From NCBI GenBank assembly GCA_002699325.1, contig PABS01000087.1, positions 1 to 21,641 of the forward strand: 21,641 nt of DNA, in the 5' to 3' direction. Origin of the DNA: Ponticaulis sp. GTDB lineage: Bacteria > Pseudomonadota > Alphaproteobacteria > Caulobacterales > Hyphomonadaceae. A program made the position numbers and the translations under genes. This document shows positions 1 through 6,501 of this stretch, piece by piece (the first letter of the stretch is position 1; every line of letters begins with the position of its first letter). The notes beneath the pieces were generated by a model, which ran no database searches, was not told the origin of the DNA, and worked only from the letters and a program-made list of their open reading frames with translations.

Positions 1-9
1 AGAAACTTG

Positions 10-40
10 TTCGCGGCGAGACCTTTGGTTTCGCCGCGAA
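10..40 (+). repeat. Strong 14-bp hairpin upstream of ihfB
   Basis: Positions 10-23 pair with 27-40 (TTCGCGGCGA GACC against GGTT TCGCCGCGAA) around a TTT loop, with a single G.U wobble at 20/30. The hairpin ends 18 bases before the ihfB start. No U-run follows (AACGTTTATA), so it is not a textbook intrinsic terminator. It may end or stabilise the transcript of whatever gene lies upstream, or attenuate read-through into ihfB. Confidence 0.75.
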
Positions 41-58
41 AACGTTTATAGAGAGAGT

Positions 59-358
59 ATGCTGCGATCAGAACTCGTCCAGAAACTTGCCGACGAAAAC
101 CCGCATCTCCGACCACAGGATCTGGAGAAGGTTGTCGACGTCATTTTGGAAGAAATCTGTCAGGCGCTGGAATCCGGCGCTCGTGTTGAACTTCGCGGCT
201 TCGGTGCTTTCTCAGTTCGTAAACGCGACTCCCGGCTTGGGCGTAATCCCCGCACAGGCGAGACCGTTGAGGTCGATGAGAAATACGTTCCCTTCTTCAA
301 GGCGGGCAAAGAGCTCCGCGCACGCCTGAATGACGGTGTGGATCCGGAAGACCGCTAA
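59..358 (+). CDS. ihfB: Integration host factor beta subunit
   Basis: This 99-residue protein is the beta subunit of the IHF heterodimer, a nucleoid protein that bends DNA sharply at specific sites for transcription, replication and recombination. It shows the HU/IHF fold: N-terminal helices at about 1-40, the [11 protein letters not shown] strand at 46-56, and the DNA-contacting arm GRNPRTGE at 61-68, with the intercalating proline at 64. The [13 protein letters not shown] ending is typical of IHF-beta rather than HU. Length is normal for the family. The start is the ATG 3' of a GAGAGAG purine run. The partner subunit IhfA is not in the window. In many proteobacteria ihfB follows rpsA; the upstream gene here is outside the window. 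IHF is the usual co-activator at sigma-54 promoters, and rpoN lies 6 kb away. Confidence 0.95.
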   Translation: MLRSELVQKLADENPHLRPQDLEKVVDVILEEICQALESGARVELRGFGAFSVRKRDSRLGRNPRTGETVEVDEKYVPFFKAGKELRARLNDGVDPEDR

Positions 359-378
359 CCCTCCCAAAAACCCGATAA

Positions 379-410
379 GAAAAACGCGCCCGAACCCGGA
401 CGCGTTTCTT
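379..410. terminator. Bidirectional terminator between ihfB and the response-regulator gene
   Basis: A GC-rich stem (ACGCG...CGCGT flanked by A and T runs, with a CC/GG extension around GAACCC) sits in the 80-base convergent gap. On the minus strand the stem is followed by five T residues (complement of 380-384) and later by another T-run. On the plus strand it is followed by TTTCTT. It therefore fits a shared intrinsic terminator for both converging units. Confidence 0.75.
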
Positions 411-438
411 GCGTTGTGACAGCGCCAAAACGTCCTTG

Positions 439-1245
439 TCAGACATGGACGGCAAAGACCTCTTCAATGTCTTTCTCTGTCGCACAGTCGAGAGAAATGA
501 CGCGATCAAACCGATCCCAGAAGCTCATATCCTGTGCGGCTTTTGAATCTTCAATAATCAGGAAACGCGGAATTTTCAGCTCGGCGAATAATTCGGAGTG
601 CTTGATCGCTGTCGGTGTGGCACGATCGTTCGTATTCTGTGACATGATCAACATGGAATACGCCTTCTCACGGAGATAGGAATCGAGCTGAGAGCCGCGA
701 TGGTGCACGATGAACGGGACACCCAGTTTGTTCAGCGCGCACTCGATCTGATCGATATCGAGCCATTCCTGAGCGACGACCAGCGCAGGCTTGATCCGAT
801 TACCCTGTTGAGGCTTAGCCATGAAGGAATGGTACAGCTTGACCATCTGCTCTTCTTTCTCGGCCGTCATACGCTCAACCTCACGCAGGCGCGCTTCAAT
901 CGTGGCAAGGAGCAATTCAAAGTCGATCGGCTTGGTCACATAGTCATCCACGCCCATCTTCTTGCCCTGAATAATGTGGCGACGATCAGCCAGTGCGCTG
1001 AGGAAGACAATTGGTGTGGAATGGAACGCCTTGATCTCCCGAAGGCCCTCCAGCATGCCGTAACCGTCCAGGACTGGCATGGTAATATCAGACAGAACCA
1101 GCTGCGGTTTAAATTCTTGTATGACCCTCAGACCGTCCTGCCCGTTGATGGCACAAGCGACCTCATAGCCCTCATCTTCCAGCTCTTCGACGATCAAGGA
1201 TCTGATCTCGGCTTCGTCTTCTACAACTGCAATACGCGCACTCAT
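439..1245 (-). CDS. Response regulator: receiver domain plus degenerate second receiver-like domain
   Basis: A 268-residue protein. Residues 1-125 form a canonical receiver (REC) domain with acidic pair D10/E11, phospho-acceptor D53 in LVLSDITMP, switch serine S83 and lysine K105 in VTKP. A charged helix (about 110-135) follows. The remaining 130 residues contain no helix-turn-helix, GGDEF, EAL, HD-GYP or AAA motif. By eye they alternate strand-helix five times: strands LVVAQ, FIVHH, SMLIM, RFLII, RVISL. This matches receiver topology without the aspartate or lysine. The ATG overlaps the stop of the upstream degenerate-kinase gene (ATGA), so the two are translationally coupled. Output presumably runs through protein-protein contacts. 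The C-terminal assignment is inference; the REC domain is certain. Confidence 0.85.
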   Translation of the reverse strand: MSARIAVVEDEAEIRSLIVEELEDEGYEVACAINGQDGLRVIQEFKPQLVLSDITMPVLDGYGMLEGLREIKAFHSTPIVFLSALADRRHIIQGKKMGVDDYVTKPIDFELLLATIEARLREVERMTAEKEEQMVKLYHSFMAKPQQGNRIKPALVVAQEWLDIDQIECALNKLGVPFIVHHRGSQLDSYLREKAYSMLIMSQNTNDRATPTAIKHSELFAELKIPRFLIIEDSKAAQDMSFWDRFDRVISLDCATEKDIEEVFAVHV

Positions 1246-2066
1246 GACTTAGCTCCAGATTGACTAACGGGGTTGGAGTTCGGGGTCAGGCGGACAAGCG
1301 GCCCTCCCGGATAATTGTCTGCGCTGTCAATGGGCAGACGGATTTCAAATTCAATACGATCTTCGGCGTTCTCTATTTCGAGTTCTCCGCCATGCTGTTC
1401 GATAAGCAGACGTATAAGATTTAGAGTCACACCAGCATCAAGGAGGTTCGAACGGCTGTCGGCATCGGCTTCCAGACGACCGGAGAGCCCTTTCATATCG
1501 ACCAGCGCACGTGCTTCGAAAACAGCTTTGAGCGAGAAAACGGCCCAGTCCGCTTCTTCCCAACAAATCAGATCGAGCCGGCCACGGCGATCAACCAGCT
1601 CCAAACCAAGCGTGAGCAGTTTGTCGAGGATCAGCTCAATAAGACGCCGGTCTGCGACAAGAAGGTCGGGACACTCGTTCATCCAGGCAACCAGACTGGT
1701 TTCCGGATTTTCGAAATCGTATTCGTCAACAATCTTACGGATGACTTCATCCAATCCACGCGTCACAGGAGGATAATCGCGAACGCACGTGGCCATCTGA
1801 GTGAGCTCGATGGAATGCTCGACCAATTCAACCATTTTCTCAACGGTCTGACGAATAATGTCCGCACGCTCGCGCACCTCATCTGGCGAGAACTTACTGG
1901 CATGCCGCCCAAGTCGTCGCGCATTTCCGTCAATCACGGTAAGCGGTGTGCGCAGCGAATGTCGGGTTACGGTTGAGAGCCGCTCCTTGAGTTCTTTCAA
2001 TTCTTCGCTCGCCTGACGCGCAGCATCCATGGGATCTTCAGGCAGGTTGGGATTTCTTTCGCTCAT
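1242..2066 (-). CDS. Degenerate histidine kinase / candidate histidine phosphotransferase
   Basis: A 274-residue soluble protein with a good HisKA dimerisation helix at about 25-95; the motif RHSLRTPLT places the phospho-histidine at H36. The ATP-binding half (about 105-247) keeps the overall outline, ending in GVTLNLIRLLIEQHGGELEIE and LPID. It has lost the N-box asparagines (LILDKLLTLGLEL), the DxGxG box and the glycines of the last box (DAGVTL). It is probably unable to bind ATP. The helix is about half identical to that of the full kinase encoded just upstream, so it looks like a truncated duplicate. The layout recalls ChpT-type phosphotransferases; a pseudokinase inhibitor or scaffold is the alternative. 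The start has a powerful GGAGGGAGGG ribosome site that overlaps the upstream stop codon. Confidence 0.8.
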   Translation of the reverse strand: MSERNPNLPEDPMDAARQASEELKELKERLSTVTRHSLRTPLTVIDGNARRLGRHASKFSPDEVRERADIIRQTVEKMVELVEHSIELTQMATCVRDYPPVTRGLDEVIRKIVDEYDFENPETSLVAWMNECPDLLVADRRLIELILDKLLTLGLELVDRRGRLDLICWEEADWAVFSLKAVFEARALVDMKGLSGRLEADADSRSNLLDAGVTLNLIRLLIEQHGGELEIENAEDRIEFEIRLPIDSADNYPGGPLVRLTPNSNPVSQSGAKS

Positions 2067-2073
2067 TTGTCGT

Positions 2074-2087
2074 CCCTCCCTCCTCTA
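2074..2087 (-). promoter_or_regulatory. Ribosome site overlapping kinase stop codon
   Basis: Read on the minus strand, the TAG stop of the sensor kinase (2087-2085) runs straight into AGGAGGGAGGG, seven bases before the ATG of the degenerate kinase gene. Two Shine-Dalgarno registers overlap here. This fixes the start and suggests reinitiation or high expression of the second protein relative to the membrane kinase. Confidence 0.7.
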
Positions 2088-5063
2088 AGCAAACGACTGC
2101 TGTTCAGATTCAGCTTCGGTCGATGAACTGGCCACCAGAACACCGGTTTCGAGCGGAGATTCTATCGGTAGGAAGACTGAGAATTCGGTCCACTCCCCTT
2201 CCACACTGTCTAACTCGACGCGCCCATAGTGCATCTCGACCAGACTTTTTACGAGATTCAAGCCAATGCCAGTTCCCGGAATTCCGGTAGACGTGCTGGC
2301 GCGGAAAAAGCGTTGGAAGATCTTTGGCAGTTCTTCCTTCGGGATACCCACACCATGGTCCCGAACCCGCAAGACCGCATAGTCGCCTTCAACATCGCCA
2401 CGAACATCGACGAATTTCGACTCGCCAGAATATTTCACTGCATTTGAAACGATATTCGTGAAGACGTTGTCCATGAGGCGAGCATCGCCGAAGAGTGTTT
2501 CTGGATAATTATCAATCTCTAACTGAATTGTATGATTTGTCGCGACTTCTCGCTGTCTCTGACACACTTCGTTGACGAGTTCCCGGACATTGAAGGTTTC
2601 TGGTGTGAGCTTGATTTTGCCCGAAGAGAGCCGCGATGCATCCAAAGTCCGCTCAACAAGCATGGTCATACGCTTCACTGTCGAGCGGATACTGCCCGCT
2701 TTTTCACGGATATCGTCCGGGCTCCACCGGTCCGCGCGCTTTTCCAGACGACGGGCGACACCGTCGATAATGGTCAGAGGGGTTCGGAATTCGTGGCTGG
2801 CCATGGAGACAAATTCGGTTTGCATCCGGTTGAGCTCTCGCTCTGCAGCAAGTGCCTTTTCCAGCTCAAGCGATTGATTCATGATGGTCTGAGTACGCTC
2901 TTCGACACGCACGGCCAGTTCGTCGCGGCTTGCAATCAGTTCCAGCTGAAGGGCCTTCCTGTCCTCAATATCGCGGTGAATAATGACATACCCGGCAAAG
3001 CTGCCGTCTTCGTCAAAGAACGGGGTATGGGTCGCCTCAATCCAGTACTGGCTGCCGTCTTTGCGATAGCATAGGAACTCGCCAGAACAGAACTCACGCG
3101 CCTGCAACGCTGCAGATATATCAGCCAGGTCATCTTTGTTTGTTTCTTCCCCGCCCAGCATGTTGAGCGTTGGAGAGCTGCGCAGATCATCGAGGTCATA
3201 TCCTGACATGCGCGTAAACGAGGGATTGATCCAGGCAATGGTGAAGTCCTTGTTCAGGATCGCCATGCCATCGGAGGCGTGGCGCGCAATCAGCGCTAAC
3301 CGCTCAGACTCTGCCTGCGCAGCGGCCAGCTGATCCCGCATCAGGCGTTCTTCAGATACGTCATTCAGAACGTGCACCACCTGGCGGATTGATCCGTCCT
3401 GAACGATTGGAGTGATTGAACCGCTGAGCCAGAAGTCAGAACCGTCTTTCCGGCAGGCCAATACTTCGATATCCGTCGGTTTCTGGGCCCTCAACTGCCC
3501 AAACACACGATCAAGTTCAGCCTGATCTGCTTTCGGTGTCCGGGTGGCCTGAAGAAGGGTACGCCCTTCAAGTTCACTGAGGTTAAATCCGGTCATGTTG
3601 CAGAACGCATCATTACACCAGGTGATCTGACCGCGACCGTTCGTGAGAACGATGCCCTTAGTGGTATGTTCCGCGCACAAGGCTAGCTTATAGATGCGCG
3701 CCTTTTCGGCTTCGAGGGCATCTAAAGCATTTATGGTCGAACGGTGTGCTGGCAAAAATACACCAAATGTCAGAAAGCCAACAATCAGCAATCCGCCCAG
3801 CAGCACCAAATCGCGGATCATGGACTGGATGTCGGAGGCTTTCCGGGCCGTCGAAATGATCACGTTTGAGAAACTGCTGAGATGGCGCTCAAAAATCAGC
3901 TGTTCGACTTCTGTGAAGCTCGCCGGTTTGGACTGGAGCCCGAACGTGTATTTCAGATGCTCATAAAAAGCGGCAATTTCCTGCTTGAGGGATTGGTTGG
4001 CCTTGCGACCGGCGCCCGGGATCTCCGCCAGATAGGCATCGCGAACCTGCTGCTCAACGCCTTCATTTGCGATGAGTTTGTCGATCTGGATTGACGTGTC
4101 GAAATAAGCCTGCATGACCCTGAAGACGTCCGAGGGCACGGTTTGCGACATGGACTCCCGGTCGGTCTCCCGACTGTATTCAAGCGACTTCAGATAGAGA
4201 GATGACCGTTGCGCATTGAGCGACTCGACCAGACGCGACAGCTCGAAGTGCACGCTGGCATACCGCAGCGAGAAATGGTTCGCCATGAACACCGATACGG
4301 ACATGATCGAAACGAGTACGGCGGATACGACATACCGACGCCAGTGTTGACGGGGGTTGTCGCCCATCACGACACACAGGCCCAGGGCCAGAACCGAATA
4401 CATGGCGAGGAACACCTCAAGCCATAAAACACTCTTACCTGAGTGGTTCAATTCGGCCGTCGATAGCGGAACTATGGAAATCGTCGAGGCCAGCAGCATT
4501 TGTATGGCCGTCAAACCCAGCGTGATCAGTACCATACCAAAAACAGCGCGCTTCAGCCCGCGGCGAAGAACCATCGTCCAGTGAATGAAACCCAACACAC
4601 CGATGAGAAAGGCAGCCGCCGGAACGAGAACGGCATAATCAACGGTCACATTGCTACGGGGCAGCGCCATGAATGACGTTGCAATCGCCATCGCAGTATA
4701 GCAGCCCACAAGAACACCGCCGGCCAGACGAGAGCCAAGCTGTTGCCGCGGCCGAACAGATAGAAAATAGGTCAGTCCAGAGACGCTGAGCGCAGAAAGA
4801 ACCAGACCAAAGATCTCTATTTCAGTCAGCCGAATATTGGCTTCCGGACGGAACACGATCTGACTGAGAATATTATGACAAAACAAAACCTGACTGAGCA
4901 GGATCGCCATAATGATCGGGAAACGGCGAACCCCGTTTGCCCTGCCTCCGGCGGACCGGGCCGACATCGCCATGATGACAACGGTGAAACAGCCCATTGC
5001 GAAGACAGCAAGCTTCAATGGGTCCTTGGAGCCCTCAATCAGATTGAAAAACGATTCGACCAT
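2085..5063 (-). CDS. Membrane sensor histidine kinase, two PAS domains
   Basis: A 992-residue kinase. About eight hydrophobic segments fill residues 17-268 (near 17-34, 48-70, 83-102, 113-134, 143-166, 172-198, 212-233, 243-262). A mainly helical, presumably periplasmic, stretch of about 150 residues follows, then a last membrane helix at 418-438. The cytoplasm then carries PAS1 (about 455-572), PAS2 (about 582-703) with RKDGS loops in both, a coiled coil (705-750), and HisKA with H757 in SHEFRTPLT. The ATPase has intact boxes: N870/N874, DHGVGIP at 902-908, FQRFFRAS, GTGIGL at 931-936. It should autophosphorylate and has no receiver of its own. The ligand is unknown. The N-terminal hydrophobic block may be a worn MHYT-like or 7TM sensor, but I cannot assign it. 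First gene of the kinase/degenerate-kinase/regulator operon. Confidence 0.9.
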   Translation of the reverse strand: MVESFFNLIEGSKDPLKLAVFAMGCFTVVIMAMSARSAGGRANGVRRFPIIMAILLSQVLFCHNILSQIVFRPEANIRLTEIEIFGLVLSALSVSGLTYFLSVRPRQQLGSRLAGGVLVGCYTAMAIATSFMALPRSNVTVDYAVLVPAAAFLIGVLGFIHWTMVLRRGLKRAVFGMVLITLGLTAIQMLLASTISIVPLSTAELNHSGKSVLWLEVFLAMYSVLALGLCVVMGDNPRQHWRRYVVSAVLVSIMSVSVFMANHFSLRYASVHFELSRLVESLNAQRSSLYLKSLEYSRETDRESMSQTVPSDVFRVMQAYFDTSIQIDKLIANEGVEQQVRDAYLAEIPGAGRKANQSLKQEIAAFYEHLKYTFGLQSKPASFTEVEQLIFERHLSSFSNVIISTARKASDIQSMIRDLVLLGGLLIVGFLTFGVFLPAHRSTINALDALEAEKARIYKLALCAEHTTKGIVLTNGRGQITWCNDAFCNMTGFNLSELEGRTLLQATRTPKADQAELDRVFGQLRAQKPTDIEVLACRKDGSDFWLSGSITPIVQDGSIRQVVHVLNDVSEERLMRDQLAAAQAESERLALIARHASDGMAILNKDFTIAWINPSFTRMSGYDLDDLRSSPTLNMLGGEETNKDDLADISAALQAREFCSGEFLCYRKDGSQYWIEATHTPFFDEDGSFAGYVIIHRDIEDRKALQLELIASRDELAVRVEERTQTIMNQSLELEKALAAERELNRMQTEFVSMASHEFRTPLTIIDGVARRLEKRADRWSPDDIREKAGSIRSTVKRMTMLVERTLDASRLSSGKIKLTPETFNVRELVNEVCQRQREVATNHTIQLEIDNYPETLFGDARLMDNVFTNIVSNAVKYSGESKFVDVRGDVEGDYAVLRVRDHGVGIPKEELPKIFQRFFRASTSTGIPGTGIGLNLVKSLVEMHYGRVELDSVEGEWTEFSVFLPIESPLETGVLVASSSTEAESEQQSFA

Positions 5064-5092
5064 TCGCCCGCCCAGATTCCTAATAACCTGAG

Positions 5093-5112
5093 TTAAAACA
5101 TAAAGGTTTTAA
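5093..5112. repeat. Perfect inverted repeat upstream of the sensor kinase
   Basis: TTAAAAC and GTTTTAA form an exact 7-base palindrome with a 6-base spacer, centred about 40 bases before the kinase ATG. It is AT-rich against GC-rich surroundings and lies where an operator would sit. No good -35/-10 pair is visible next to it. Confidence 0.5.
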
Positions 5113-5162
5113 GGACGGTCTCGCCTGATCTGTTTGAATCTCTCAATCTGAGAAAGAGTTTA

Positions 5163-5183
5163 TTTACGCGTTCTGCGGGTAAA
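5163..5183 (-). terminator. Weak hairpin after ptsN, possible terminator
   Basis: TTTACGCG (5163-5170) pairs with CGGGTAAA (5176-5183) at seven of eight positions around TTCTG. It begins 39 bases past the ptsN stop in the direction of transcription. The sequence after it on the minus strand (TAAACTCTTTCTC) is only mildly T-rich. A partial terminator for the long ptsN operon is plausible; an operator for the kinase operon is an alternative. Confidence 0.35.
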
Positions 5184-5222
5184 AACTGAGCTGAGTGGTC
5201 GCAGCACCGACCCGGGGCATCA

Positions 5223-5696
5223 TTATAACGCGGCTGCAGACGTTTCAGGTGTCGCAAGCGCCGAACGGATGGCATCTTCGGTTTCCGCATCCCGCAAACG
5301 GCTTCGCAGATCACCGTCGCGCATCACCCGGGCCACGCGCGCAAGCGCTCTCAAATGCTCCGCCCCGTCCCCATCTGATGCTAACAACATGAAGATAAGA
5401 TCGCAGGGCTGGTCATCTACGGCGTCGAACTCAATGGGATTCACAAGGCGGGCAAACCCACCGATCGGCTCTTTAATCTCATGCAGGCGCGCATGTGGCA
5501 GAACCACACCATGACCGACGGCTGTCGATCCGAGTTTTTCACGCTCCATGATCGCTTTCAGAATGAGCCGGTCTGATACACCCGTCTGCTCCGCCATTGC
5601 CGCTGCAAGTTTGGAGAAAACCTGTTTCGGGCTTGTGCATGTCAGAGCTGGTAGAACAGGACCGTCCCGCAGGAGATCGGAGAGATCTTTTGCCAT
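5223..5696 (-). CDS. ptsN: Nitrogen-PTS EIIA protein
   Basis: A 157-residue PTS EIIA domain of the mannitol/fructose/Ntr class. The phosphorylated histidine is H68 in GHGVVLPHAR, preceded by the family's AIMEREKLGSTAVG segment. It accepts phosphate from PtsP via NPr and acts as a regulator, not a sugar transporter; known targets in other bacteria include potassium transport, stringent response enzymes and sensor kinases. The N-terminal DLSDLL...VLPALTCTSPKQVFSKLA layout fits PtsN. The start is the ATG six bases after GAAGG. It is the last gene of the rpoN-hpf-ptsN run, 29 bases after hpf, an arrangement conserved across proteobacteria. Confidence 0.93.
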   Translation of the reverse strand: MAKDLSDLLRDGPVLPALTCTSPKQVFSKLAAAMAEQTGVSDRLILKAIMEREKLGSTAVGHGVVLPHARLHEIKEPIGGFARLVNPIEFDAVDDQPCDLIFMLLASDGDGAEHLRALARVARVMRDGDLRSRLRDAETEDAIRSALATPETSAAAL

Positions 5697-5725
5697 AGAT
5701 GACCTTCGGTGTTGAAGTCGGCTGA

Positions 5726-6313
5726 CTAGTTGGCCTTGCCGGGGTCAACCCAGCCAATGTGACCATCGGCGCGACGATACACCATGTTCAAACCACCATG
5801 TTTGGCGTTTCGGAACATGAGTGCGGGAATTTCCATCAGTTCAAGCTGCATGACTGCCATGGAAGCAGTCATTGTCTTGATGTGCGTTTCAGTCTCGGCA
5901 ATGACAGCCGGCGCCTCAACAGCCGCATATCCGACATCACTTTCAGCTTCCTCCTCCTCTGAGGCCGCCACCACGAATGACAGCGCCTGCTCAGCTGGCA
6001 GAGGAGACTTTTCTCGCTGATGATGATCACGCAGACGGCGCTTGTAACGGCGCACGCGCTTCTCCAGCTTCTCGAGCGCAACCTCGAACGCAGCATAGGG
6101 ATCGTCAGCCTGTCCGCTACTCTGAAGAGAGATACCTGAAGGGAGCGCGACCTGACATTCAACATCATAAAGATGTCCGTCCTTCGCCATGCTCACATTA
6201 CCTTCGGTCGCTCGATCGAAATATTTTGTAACTGCGTCCTCAAGGCCGTCTTCAATACGGGTTCTGAGGGCATCTCCAAGATCGATATTCCGTCCGGCAA
6301 TCTGAATTTGCAT
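5726..6313 (-). CDS. hpf: Long-form ribosome hibernation promoting factor
   Basis: A 195-residue long HPF (also annotated RaiA/YfiA). Residues 1-100 are the S30AE domain that occupies the tRNA and mRNA channel of the 30S subunit (MQIQIAGRNIDLG..., basic helix EKLEKRVRRYKRRL at 81-94). A flexible acidic linker (about 115-140) leads to the C-terminal dimerisation domain (about 140-195, with IPALMFRNAK and GHIGWVDP) that joins two 70S particles into 100S dimers in stationary phase. The ATG has an AAAGGA site. It lies between rpoN and ptsN but is separated from rpoN by 188 bases, so it probably has its own promoter. Confidence 0.93.
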   Translation of the reverse strand: MQIQIAGRNIDLGDALRTRIEDGLEDAVTKYFDRATEGNVSMAKDGHLYDVECQVALPSGISLQSSGQADDPYAAFEVALEKLEKRVRRYKRRLRDHHQREKSPLPAEQALSFVVAASEEEEAESDVGYAAVEAPAVIAETETHIKTMTASMAVMQLELMEIPALMFRNAKHGGLNMVYRRADGHIGWVDPGKAN

Positions 6314-6351
6314 GTTGGGTCCTTTTTATCTTGTGTCTCCCCGACGCTTTG

Positions 6352-6381
6352 ATTTTGCAGCATGTTGTGGGGGTCTGACAA
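6352..6381 (-). promoter_or_regulatory. Possible sigma-70-type promoter of hpf
   Basis: On the minus strand TTGTCA (6381-6376) and CAAAAT (6357-6352) are separated by 18 bases, with the expected transcript start about 30 bases before the hpf ATG. A second -35-like TTGACT lies at 6423-6418. I found no convincing sigma-54 -24/-12 element in this gap. Confidence 0.4.
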
Positions 6382-6460
6382 GAACAAGGCCGCGCAAATG
6401 AACCTTCTGCGGCAAAGAGTCAAGGCGATGTGATGATTGCGCTGGGCACAACTCTGACTT

Positions 6461-6484
6461 TAACCGGAAACAGGTTTCGGGTTA
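6461..6484 (-). terminator. Hairpin just after rpoN
   Basis: TAACCGGAAA pairs with TTTCGGGTTA (nine of ten positions) around CAGG, starting 17 bases beyond the rpoN stop. No T-run follows on the minus strand. It may partly terminate the lpt-rpoN message or protect its 3' end before the separately started hpf transcript. Confidence 0.4.
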
Positions 6485-6501
6485 GCTGATGCTGCCGTGT
6501 C

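Noticed and set aside
700..1263. Plus-strand open frame of 187 codons
   Set aside because: Lies opposite the response-regulator coding region, whose receiver motifs are unambiguous; no ribosome site or homology.
5222..5227. Perfect TATAAT on the minus strand at the ptsN stop as promoter of the sensor kinase
   Set aside because: No acceptable -35 at 16-18 bases, and it is formed mostly by the GCG-TTA-TAA codons at the ptsN end, about 160 bases from the kinase start.
6314..6501. Sigma-54 promoter before hpf, expected from the rpoN context
   Set aside because: No GG-N10-GC arrangement with TGGC/TTGC-like boxes could be found on the minus strand.
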